Assembly (NCBI GenBank): GCA_026770585.1
Contig: MU646429.1
Coordinates: forward strand, 433,900 to 445,671
Length of the DNA: 11,772 nucleotides
From: Baffinella frigidus
Taxonomy: Eukaryota; Cryptophyceae; Cryptomonadales; Baffinellaceae
Direction of reading: 5' to 3'
In this document: positions 5,803-11,686 of the stretch, in pieces
How positions within the stretch are numbered: position 1 is the first letter of the stretch
Layout of the letters: each line of letters opens with the position of its first letter
Notes under the pieces: generated by a model
What the model was told of the DNA's origin: nothing
Database searches by the model: none
Seen by the model: the letters and a program-made list of their open reading frames with translations, nothing else
Made by a program: the position numbers and the translations under genes

Positions 5803-5951
5803 ATGACTAGTAGTATTATAGTGGTGTCTTATAGTATTATAGTGCCGACTAGTAGTATGATAGTGCTCTCTTATAGTATTATAGTGCTGACTAGAAGTAT
5901 TGTAGTGCTGTCTTATAGTATTATAGTGCTGACTAGTAGTATTGTAGTGCT
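5803..5951. repeat. 21/42-bp minisatellite (TAGTATTATAGTG)
   Basis: About seven units alternating GACTAGTAGTATTATAGTG and TCTTATAGTATTATAGTG types, a 42-bp higher-order period. The period is divisible by three and an open frame persists, reading as Ser-Ile-Ile-Val repeats, but there are no splice-supported ends or family match. I treat it as a minisatellite. Confidence 0.88.
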
Positions 5952-6009
5952 GGCAGCGGCCGCAAGAGCTGGGGCGGGAAATCCCCGCGTAGTTACTGGA
6001 GACTCTCGC

Positions 6010-6078
6010 GCGCGCAGGATGTGGAGCCTGAACCCTAAACTCTAAACCCCAGACCCTAAACCCTAAACCCCAACCCAG
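6010..6078 (+). repeat. Short 5' echo of exon E and CCCTAAA tract
   Basis: GCAG|GATGTGG at 6014-6024 repeats the acceptor and first seven bases of exon E, 61 bases upstream of the real one. It is followed by CTAAACCC-type repeats running directly into the real CCCAG acceptor. The match is very short, so it relies on the same pattern being clear at other exons. Confidence 0.5.
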
Positions 6079-6165
6079 GATGTGGTGCTCGACTCTCAGC
6101 TAACGGTTCCCTGGCTCGACGACTACGACTACGACATTCCCGACCCGGCGCTTGTGCCCGTCTGA
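6079..6165 (+). CDS. Exon E, terminal exon of the SDR-like gene (stop TGA)
   Basis: Preceded by CCAACCCAG, 28 codons and TGA at 6163-6165. The translation is DVVLDSQLTVPWLDDYDYDI followed by PDPALVPV. It is strongly acidic and aromatic with no named domain. Phase 0 agrees with the exon D end (DDLM-DVVLD). It lies between the two halves of an inverted repeat pair (5598-5650 and 6311-6363). I infer it is the C-terminus of the SDR-like protein because no other start or acceptor lies between D and E. Confidence 0.65.
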   Translation, partial: DVVLDSQLTVPWLDDYDYDIPDPALVPV

Positions 6166-6199
6166 GCACTGCCGTTGGTCGCCGGGCCAAGGGCGAGGC

Positions 6200-6363
6200 C
6201 TGTGCGGTCAAATTTGACCGCAAAGGAATAGGGGGTCAAAATCTGGTGCTTACCTCCCGATTGGGAGGGGGGCGTATCCCTCAAGTGGCGAGGTGGTCAA
6301 AATTAACCTCCAAGAGGTCCTAGGCAGGTTCTAGGGCCCTACGGTAGGGCGTAGAAGCCTACT
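6200..6363 (-). repeat. Right half of inverted repeat pair with palindrome
   Basis: This contains the perfect palindrome GCGGTCAAATTTGACCGC and the segment 6311-6363, which is the reverse complement of 5598-5650. It is probably a second insertion of the same small element in opposite orientation. It could instead be the second end of one composite element of about 760 bp enclosing exon E. Confidence 0.75.
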
Positions 6364-6380
6364 CGCCGATTAACGCGGTG

Positions 6381-6499
6381 CAGGGGCACCTCGCTCATCA
6401 GAAACCGCCCCCCACTAGGGCCCTTCAGTAGGCCTAAGCCTAGGGCCCTATGGAGGTCCTGAAGGGGGGGGCTGCTTTCTTATGGGCGAGGTACCCCTG
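6381..6499. mobile_element. MITE family C copy 1
   Basis: A 119-bp element starting CAGGGGCACCTCGCTCAT and ending with its near reverse complement CTTATGGGCGAGGTACCCCTG, followed by TAGG. Other copies are at 7453-7569 and 10701-10818. Inverted ends are about 30 bp including a C-run/G-run. The inner core carries a second small inverted pair (CTAGGGCCCT). Non-coding. Confidence 0.9.
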
Positions 6500-6734
6500 T
6501 AGGATTGGGAGGGGGGCGGGGTGGTTGTTTTTATAGTTGAGACGCTGTGATCTTATGTCTCTGGAGAGCCGGGTTGGCTGTGATTGTATGGGTGTCTAAT
6601 GAGTTCATCATTGAAGGATTATGTCTCGCTCTCTGGATTCGCTCTTGTGAAGGCTTGTGGGTCGCGACCCCTGCAGGCATGCCTGGGTTACAAGAACCCG
6701 TAACTAAAGAACCCAGACCGTTTTGGGGATCTGT
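6500..6734 (+). other. Intergenic sequence without recognised gene
   Basis: A short open frame (6547-6744) has no family resemblance. CCTGGGTTACAAGAACCCGTAA contains a small inverted repeat (GGGTTAC/GTAACCC-like). I see nothing further. Confidence 0.4.
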
Positions 6735-7068
6735 GTTTTCTTAATTTAATTTCTCCTCGGCGTTGTCGCATTTGAGAACACAGAAACACGATTTTTTTCT
6801 GTGTTCTGAGTGTTCTGAAAAAGTAAGAACAAGGACACCGATTTTACATATTTTCAGGCCGAAGATGCACATTTGTCTGCGCATTTGTCGGCAGAAAGTG
6901 CTCTGTTCTGTCAAAAATTTCTCGACCTGACCAAAATAGCATGGATTCTTGGATTGTACTTTCAGCATCTCATGGTAAAGAACACCTACCAGAATCGCGC
7001 GTTTTATATTTGAAAAAAGTGCACCGACCGGATTCGCTTCCGCTTTTCTTGATTTAATTAAAAACACA
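6735..7068 (-). other. AT-rich island with an open frame of unknown meaning
   Basis: This segment is much richer in A+T than its surroundings and is bounded by CTTAATTTAATT and TTGATTTAATTAA. On the minus strand one frame is open across nearly all of it (7067 to 6741, 108 codons, Lys- and Cys-containing). I recognise no domain. Different composition plus matching TTTAATT edges suggest an inserted fragment, perhaps a remnant of a mobile element or of organelle DNA. The evidence for a functional protein is weak. Confidence 0.35.
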
Positions 7069-7102
7069 AGTCTTGTGAATCAACTCCACTTGGTTGATCC
7101 TC

Positions 7103-7270
7103 CCACCAGCCCTCACGATTTGAGCAATGGGGAAATTACGTACCAGTTTTAAAACTCTAAACACCCTGCTTTTGGAGTTTTAAAAATGACCAACACCGGA
7201 ATCTGGCGGCCTTCAAGGGCATTACGTACCGCCAAATTCGATCATTTGCTCAAACCGTGAGGGTTGGCGG
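7103..7270. mobile_element. MITE family A copy 3 (degenerate)
   Basis: Ends CCACCAGCCCTCACGATTTG and CAAACCGTGAGGGTTGGCGG are inverted repeats related to family A. The interior keeps CGGAATCTGGCGGCCTTCAA from one arm of the family palindrome. It also has its own inverted pairs: AATTACGTACC is repeated directly, and AGTTTTAAAACT faces GAGTTTTAAAA. An older, rearranged relative of 895-1032 and 9615-9752. Confidence 0.75.
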
Positions 7271-7452
7271 TCCCAACCAACCCTCCACCTTCACCCCCCC
7301 CAAGCTCTGCGCTGAATCCTTCCAAACTGGCTCCTTCCTGAAACTCGGCGCCCATTCCCTATTCTCTTGGTTCAACTCATCTAGTGAGTCGCTTGTTGCT
7401 TTCAGCACGGCCGCCATACAACTTTTTTCGAGACAGTGATTTCATTCAAGTA
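7271..7452 (+). other. Intergenic sequence, nothing recognised
   Basis: A short open frame (7257-7439) overlaps the element end and has no family resemblance. No RNA gene or repeat noticed. Confidence 0.4.
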
Positions 7453-7569
7453 CAGGGGTACCTCGCTCATAAGAAACCGCACCCCCCTAGGATCCTACAG
7501 TAGGTCTTTGCCAAGGGCCCTACGGTGGTCCTGGGGGGGGGGCAGTTTCTTATGAGCGAGGCACCCCTG
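7453..7569. mobile_element. MITE family C copy 2
   Basis: A 117-bp copy: CAGGGGTACCTCGCTCATAA at the left, TTATGAGCGAGGCACCCCTG at the right, flanked by TA on both sides (GTA-CAGGGG and CCCCTG-TAC). The TA would be compatible with a TA-targeting (Tc1/mariner-like) family, but the other two copies have TG at the left, so the target rule is unsettled. Confidence 0.9.
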
Positions 7570-8391
7570 TACTCCCGTCGAAACGTTCGAGCTCGTACCA
7601 AACGATTCCATCGCCCAGGGAAAATCTGAAACAGATTCTCCTCACCTCCCCCGCCCTTAGGCGTGGTCGCGCGCTCCCAGGGCCCTTACGTCTCGTCCCA
7701 CCTTGCCTCCTGGCGCGTAGCGGACGTGTTTTGGGGGGGGCTCCCCCCACCTCCCCTGAACCTTTAGGTCCTTTGGGTTCTTCGAGCTCCCAACAGAGGC
7801 GGACACCGGAACTTGTTCTGCAGAAAGGTCATGCTTCCTTTCGGATCACATCAAGCCCCCCTGTACAGAGGATCGCGGCAGAAATCGGCTCAACTGTCGC
7901 TGTCGTGCTGCTGCGACATGCTGCAGAAGTCAGCGAGCGCCGTCGGCAACTGCCGGCCCTCCTGCAAAAAAATCTGCCCTCCAGTGTGGACCCATTTCGC
8001 GCGCGGTCTGCTGCCACTGACGGCCCGTGCTCGAAGGGTGGGCGTGCGTGTCAGACAGACATCCGCAGCAGCGCCCCTCCCGGCGGGACCCGCTTCTCAG
8101 GCAAAACAGCGCTCTGCAAACGCGACCACCACCTCTGCCGGGATTCAGCACGCGCGTGGGTCTCGGCAACATGCCTGCGCACGCGACCTGGGCTCCCCTT
8201 TTTGTTTCTGTGACTCCGAAAACGGGCCCGGGGCCTGTTCACGCACGGTGCTGCTCTCGTCCGGGGGAGCGCCGGGCGGGCAGTGTAGGATCCTAGCAGA
8301 GATATGGTTTCCACCAGAGGCAGAGAGCGGAACACAGAGTTTGTTCTTGCGCGTCCCCCCCGTCTCCTTTTTTTTTAGGACGTGACCCAGC
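7570..8391 (+). other. GC-rich upstream region of the J-protein gene
   Basis: About 800 GC-rich bases with many overlapping open frames in all phases, as expected from composition alone. A motif (CAACAGAGGCGGACACCGGA at about 7791) is weakly repeated near 8312-8330 (ACCAGAGGCAGAGAGCGGA). At 8361-8378 a pyrimidine run CGTCTCCTTTTTTTTTAG directly precedes GACGTGACCCAGC-ATG, so a 5' UTR intron may end at 8378. No promoter element could be identified. Confidence 0.4.
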
Positions 8392-8790
8392 ATGCGTCGG
8401 TTCAGGACCTTGTGGAGTTGTGCGATGGCGACGCTTGGCAGAAATCCCTTCGGGCGGCAGGTCTCGTCCACCGTCCTCCGGACACTCTCCGCTCGCGCTC
8501 CCGTTGTGTGCGCCCGCTCCCCGCCAGCGAGCGTCCGCAGCGCACTTCCGGGGCTCGGGGGAGGGTTGGCCTCCAGGCCACTGGGCGGCAGGACGCAAGG
8601 GGCGGGGGTTCGGGCGATGGCGACGCGTTCCGACCACTTCTACAATCTGTTGGGGGTCACGAGGAGCGCGACTGAGAAGGACATCAAGAACTCGTACAGG
8701 AAGTTGGCCATGCAGCACCACCCGGACGTCAACCAGGGGAAGGAAGAATCCGCGACGGAGCAGATGAAGGAGATCATTGAGGCGTACACG
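8392..8790 (+). CDS. J-domain (DnaJ/Hsp40) protein, exon 1
   Basis: 133 codons from ATG 8392 to donor GTGCCT at 8791, phase 0. Residues 1-80 contain no Asp or Glu and thirteen Arg (starting MRRFRTLWSC), typical of an organelle targeting presequence. From residue 81 a J domain follows: DHFYNLLGV, then helix II SYRKLAMQHHPD with the HPD motif at residues 110-112. The HPD stimulates Hsp70 ATPase activity. It continues through MKEIIEAYT in helix III. Alternative in-frame starts are Met12 (8425) and Met76 (8617, MATRSDHFY); the latter would give a protein without the presequence. The sequence GCGATGGCGACGC occurs around both. The gene is completed by exon 2 at 11505. Partner Hsp70 and exact organelle are inferred, not shown. 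Confidence 0.93.
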
Positions 8791-9137
8791 GTGCCTCCAC
8801 CCCCCCGCCCCCCTTTCCCCTCACGATCGAGCGGAATCACGCGCCCGGCCACGTCAATCCCGCATCTGTCAGGAGACACCAGCAGAACCTCGCATCGGCG
8901 GGATCCCCACCAGAAAGATCCAGCTCTGGCTCAGTCCATTTGGGCTCGCCATTTTGGTGAGACCGGGCTCTTTTCCGCTCCAAAGTTGGGCTGCCACCCC
9001 TGCCTGCCCTGCCCCACATACACGGTGTCTTTCCGCTCCCACTTTTGTGCCGACACGTTCATCCGAAACCCGCACACCTCAATCCCCCGTCCTTTCTCTC
9101 TCTGGCACAGTGCTAGACCTGCAGGATAAGCCCCGGC
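8791..9137 (+). other. Start of the 2714-bp J-protein intron
   Basis: C-rich sequence after the donor. TACACGGTGTC near 9019-9029 repeats the end of exon 1 plus its donor (TACACGGTG), a possible very short 3' echo. GGGCTCGCCATTTTGGTGAG (about 8941) is related to a block at about 2714-2733. No gene is seen. Confidence 0.45.
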
Positions 9138-9168
9138 ATGGTAGGCAGGCCCCACCCCTGCCTACCAT
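9138..9168. repeat. Perfect 12-bp stem hairpin
   Basis: ATGGTAGGCAGG, a 7-base loop, and CCTGCCTACCAT. Isolated within the intron; role unknown. It is not followed by a T-run. Confidence 0.8.
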
Positions 9169-9194
9169 CTCCCACAAGCAGCACCTCGCCGGGT

Positions 9195-9600
9195 ATCACC
9201 TCGGCGGGATCCCCACCCGAGAGATTCCTTCGGATAAGGTAACGGAAACTCGGGCTGTCAGCGCCCGAAAATCCCTTCGTAGCCCTCTGTGTGGATAGAT
9301 GCCCACCCGAGAGATGCAGGGGGAAACCCCGCTGGGTGCCCCACCAGGCGAGAGCGCCCGCAACAGTTCAGGGAGGCGCAGGGTCCAGAGACTACCACGC
9401 AAGACAGCCTCTCTCTCGTGTGCCATGGGGTGGGCACCTCCCGGTCGAGAGATGCTTCTGCCAAGTGCTCGCACACCTTCACCCCCCCCCCCCCGTTTGC
9501 TCGCAAGTACCAGAACACCTCCATACGGCAGGTGCGCATACACCGTCAAATCGAGGAGATGCATCTCCCCGGGGGGGCACCCGGGAGATGCTTCCTCCAC
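9195..9600. repeat. Degenerate short repeats with CACCCGAGAGATGC motif
   Basis: Variants of (C)CACCCGAGAGAT(G/T)C occur at about 9218, 9303, 9440 (CCGGTCGAGAGATGC) and 9580 (CACCCGGGAGATGC). AAAATCCCTTCGTAGCCC at about 9270 recurs as GAAATCCCTTCGTAGCCC at about 9807. An early member of the AGAACACCTCC-TACGGCAGG repeat family is at 9509-9548. Reading frames here are not supported as genes. Confidence 0.6.
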
Positions 9601-9614
9601 AACCCCATGTCCCT

Positions 9615-9752
9615 CCACCAACCCTCACAACTTTGAAATATCGAAAAAGTCAAAAATACCAAATCCCCTTGGAGGCCGTCGGAATCCGACGGCCTTCAAG
9701 GGGATTTTTGGAGCCATTTTTTTCGATTTGCCCAGACTGTGAGGGTTGGTGG
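9615..9752. mobile_element. Palindromic MITE, family A copy 2
   Basis: 138 bp, the same length as 895-1032, with cleaner termini: CCACCAACCCTCACA (9615-9629) and its exact reverse complement TGTGAGGGTTGGTGG (9738-9752). The central palindrome is the same apart from GGAGG for GAAGG in the left arm. The high similarity between copies about 8.7 kb apart suggests recent activity of the family. Confidence 0.92.
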
Positions 9753-10368
9753 CTACTGATGGCCTACCGTAGGGTCCAAGGATGATTCACGCATGGTATA
9801 TTCACGAAATCCCTTCGTAGCCCGCTGCGTGGTTGCTGCAGGTGCTTACACACCGTCAAGTCGTTAATATCCGGGCGCCTGTCTTGCGGCACCTACTCAG
9901 CCCCCCCCGCCCGCTTGCTCTCACGCACCTCACTTTCTAGGGCGCCTCCTGACGGCAACTTCTCACACACCGTCAAGTTGTTGGGATCCGGGCGTCTGTC
10001 TCGCGGGCACCTGCCCAGCACCCCCGCTAAGCAAGACCCCACGTGCTCTCACCCCCAAACCTGACGCCCCTTTCTTACCAGACGCACCTTTCTTACCTGA
10101 CGCACCTTCCTTACCAGGGCACCACCGCTAAGCAAGCCTCTCTAAACTCTAAACCGCACGCACCTTTCTTACCAGAACACCTCCTTACGGCACGTGCTCA
10201 CACACCATCAAGTCCAACCAACGACTTGACGGTGTGTGAGTTGGACTTGACGGTGTGTGAGCACCTGCCGTACGGAGGTGTTCTGGTAAGAAATGTTGGA
10301 CGAAGATGGACCCTGGCACTTGTCTATTACCTGCCCCGCCCCCCCGCTTAGCAAGCCCCCTGTGCTCT
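9753..10368. repeat. Dispersed 138-bp repeat family (first block)
   Basis: The region consists of partial units of one family: AAACCTGACGC, CACCTTTCTTACCAGAACAC, CTCCTTACGGCA(G/C)GTGCTC, ACACACCGTCAAGTC, GACCCTGGCAC and CCCCGCTTAGCAAGCCCC, in shuffled order. Fragments are at about 9840-9870, 9960-10035, 10070-10135, 10160-10217 and 10309-10358. Full units are seen at 11240-11480. Not coding. Confidence 0.8.
10165..10293. repeat. 53-bp head-to-head inverted repeat
   Basis: Left arm 10165-10217 and right arm 10241-10293 are reverse complements with few mismatches (TTTCTTACCAGAACACC at the left end). The 23-base spacer itself holds another copy of GACTTGACGGTGTGTGAG. It arose from inverted duplication of one repeat-family unit and would form a long stem in RNA. 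Confidence 0.88.
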
Positions 10369-10530
10369 AAACCCCAAACCCTAAACCCTGAGTCCTAAAC
10401 CCCAAACCCTAAACCCTAAACCCTAAACCCTAAACCCTAAACCCTAAACCCTAAACCCTAAACCCTAAACCCTAAACCCTGCGCCCTGAGCTCTAAACCC
10501 TAAACCTTTAAACCTCAAACCCCAACCGCG
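10369..10530 (+). repeat. Near-perfect CCCTAAA array
   Basis: Contains about eleven uninterrupted CCCTAAA heptamers (about 10403-10480), the cleanest telomere-type run in the window, with variant units at both sides. C-rich on the coding strand, internal to the J-protein intron, so it is interstitial and not a chromosome end. Confidence 0.95.
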
Positions 10531-10536
10531 AACCTT

Positions 10537-10690
10537 CCACTCGAGAATATGAGTCAACCTATTTACATGGGGGTTTTAAATAGTTATACCAGGATAACGT
10601 GACCAACCTCGTGACTGTGCTAATTTCGCAGAGTTACGTGACCAACCTCACGAAAGTTACCACACAAATACCCACTTGTAACAGCAAATG
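10537..10690 (-). mobile_element. MITE family D copy 2 (reverse, degenerate)
   Basis: Starts CCACTCGAG like family D copy 1. Reading the minus strand gives TTACAAGTGGG, then TTGGTCACGTAACTC, in the same order as in 3928-4132. It contains a direct repeat ACGTGACCAACCTC at about 10599 and 10635. The other terminal inverted repeat is not intact. Confidence 0.6.
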
Positions 10691-10700
10691 GTTTTAAATG

Positions 10701-10818
10701 CAGGGGTACCTCGCTCATAAGAAACCGCCCCCCCCCCTTGTATCACCATGGGACTCTAGGCATGTCCTACTGTAGGGTCCTAGGGGGGAGGCGGTTTCTT
10801 ATGAGCGAGGTACCCCTG
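10701..10818. mobile_element. MITE family C copy 3
   Basis: 118 bp, CAGGGGTACCTCGCTCATAA at the left and TTATGAGCGAGGTACCCCTG at the right, exact over these 20 bases and continuing as GAAACCGCCCCCC/GGGGGGAGGCGGTTTC. The best-preserved inverted ends of the three copies. Confidence 0.92.
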
Positions 10819-10827
10819 TAGGTCCCT

Positions 10828-10898
10828 CTCTGCTCTGCAGAGCTCTGCAATGATCTGCAGTGCTCTGCAGAGCTCTGCAGAGCTCTGCAGAACTCTGC
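10828..10898. repeat. CTCTGCAGAG palindromic minisatellite
   Basis: Tandem variants of the palindrome CTCTGCAGAG at a period of about 10-12 bases. Each unit is self-complementary, so the tract can fold in many registers. Confidence 0.88.
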
Positions 10899-10924
10899 TA
10901 GCATTCTCGTGTGGTTGAACCCCC

Positions 10925-10974
10925 GCCGCGAAAAAATGCAGGTGCTCCCTGTTTTGAAGAAGGGGAAAACACTC
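10925..10974 (+). pseudogene. 5' echo 1 of J-protein exon 2
   Basis: CCGCGAAAAAATGCAG corresponds to the real acceptor context CCCCGAAAAATACAG. It is followed by GTGCTCCCTGTTTTGAAGAA, which aligns with exon 2 with an in-frame six-base deletion: VLPVLKKG versus TLSDPVLKKG. It breaks off into AAAACACTCTAAACCC. It lies upstream of the intact exon. Confidence 0.78.
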
Positions 10975-11108
10975 TAAACCCTGGACCCTGGACCCTGGAC
11001 CCTGGACCCTAAACCCCAAACACGAAACACGAAACACGAAACACGAAACCCGAAACCCTAAACCCTAAACCCTAAACCCTAAACCCCAAACCCTAAACCC
11101 CAAACCCT
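10975..11108 (+). repeat. CCCTGGA / ACACGAA / CCCTAAA tract
   Basis: Successive homogeneous runs of the heptamers CCCTGGA (four units) and ACACGAA (four units), then CCCTAAA variants. This shows serial local amplification of mutated telomere-type heptamers. Confidence 0.9.
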
Positions 11109-11190
11109 GAAGCAGACGCTCCCCGCCCCAGTGTTAAAGAAGGAGGTGTTCTTACCAGAACACTTCCTTACGGCACGTGCAAGGAAAAAA
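11109..11190 (+). pseudogene. 5' echo 2 of J-protein exon 2, interrupted
   Basis: AAGCAGACGCTCCCCGCCCC, then AGTGTTAAAGAAGGA, matches the acceptor CAG and the start of exon 2 in frame (TLPAPVLKK). A 36-base piece of the dispersed repeat family (from GGTGTTCTTACCAG to ACGGCACGTGC) then intervenes. After it the sequence resumes AAGGAAAAAACACTCT as in echo 1 (AAGGGGAAAACACTCT), so the repeat was inserted after the echo formed. Confidence 0.78.
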
Positions 11191-11500
11191 CACTCTGAAC
11201 CTTAAACCCTGAACCCTAAACCCTAAACTTTGAGCCCCACGCACCTTTCTTACCAGAACACCTCCTTACGGCAGGTGCTCACACACTGTCAAGTCGGTGG
11301 ACCCTGGCACGTGTCTCCTACCCGCCCAGCCCCCCCGCTTAGCAAGCCCCCATGTGCTCGAACCCCCAAACCTGACGCACCTTTCTGACCAGAACACCTC
11401 CTTACGGCACGTGCTCACACACCGTCAAATCTTGAGACCCTGGCACTTGCCTCTTACCTGCCCAGCCCCCCCTGTGCTCTAAACCCCAACCCCGAAAAAT
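11190..11500 (+). repeat. 138-bp repeat units next to the J-protein acceptor
   Basis: Two consecutive units: GCACCTTTCTTACCAGAACA starts at about 11241, and its counterpart CGCACCTTTCTGACCAGAAC at about 11377, a spacing of about 137 bp. Each includes ACACACNGTCAA, GACCCTGGCAC and the pyrimidine-rich TACC-GCCCAGCCCCCC. The last unit passes through CTCTAAACCCCAACCCC into the AATACAG acceptor of exon 2, so a repeat unit forms the 3' end of the intron. Confidence 0.82.
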
Positions 11501-11504
11501 ACAG

Positions 11505-11591
11505 ACGCTCTCCGACCCAGTGTTGAAGAAGGGCTACGACATGTATCGCAAGACCCCAAAGGACCCTAAGCGCCGGAAACGAGGGCTTTAG
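11505..11591 (+). CDS. J-domain protein, exon 2 (terminal, stop TAG)
   Basis: After CCCCGAAAAATACAG, 28 codons and TAG. It reads TLSDPVLKKGYDMYRKTP followed by KDPKRRKRGL. Joined to exon 1 the junction is IIEAYT-TLSDPVLKKGYD, exactly the length and pattern of J-domain helix III to IV (EAYxxLSDPxxRxxYD). The mature gene product is 161 residues: presequence-like region about 1-80, J domain about 81-148, basic tail. It has no Gly/Phe or zinc-finger region, so it is a class C (type III) J protein. The stop codon merges into a TTTAGGG-like repeat. Fragments of the exon's 5' edge lie upstream, and a fragment of its 3' edge lies downstream. Confidence 0.93.
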   Translation, partial: TLSDPVLKKGYDMYRKTPKDPKRRKRGL

Positions 11592-11660
11592 GGGGTTTGG
11601 GGTTCAGGGATTTAGGGGTTATGAGAAGCCCCTAAATTAGGGTTTAGGGGTTATGAGCCT
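11587..11660 (-). repeat. TTTAGGG-like tract starting at the stop codon
   Basis: The exon end CTTTAG runs straight into GGGGTTTGGGG, ATTTAGGGG and GGTTTAGGGG. The unit TTTAGGGGTTATGAG occurs twice (about 11610 and 11643). G-rich on the coding strand, within the presumed 3' UTR. Confidence 0.85.
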
Positions 11661-11686
11661 CACCCGCGTGCGCCATGAGGGGAAAA

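Noticed and set aside
5650-6045. 131-codon frame with Ser-Ile-Ile-Val repeats
   Set aside because: The repeat period is a multiple of three, so a frame stays open automatically. No domain and no splice-supported start or end.
7731-8385. Several 60-190 codon frames on both strands upstream of the J-protein
   Set aside because: High GC content opens many frames at once; no frame shows a family motif or consistent borders.
9138-9168. Bacterial-type terminator hairpin
   Set aside because: No T-run follows and the context is a eukaryotic intron.
8777-9785. Overlapping frames in the first part of the J-protein intron
   Set aside because: They overlap a MITE and short repeats, and conflict with the well-supported exon 1 donor and exon 2 acceptor.
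10369-10530. A true chromosome end (telomere)
   Set aside because: The array is short, has variant units on both sides, and lies inside an intron with coding exons on both sides.
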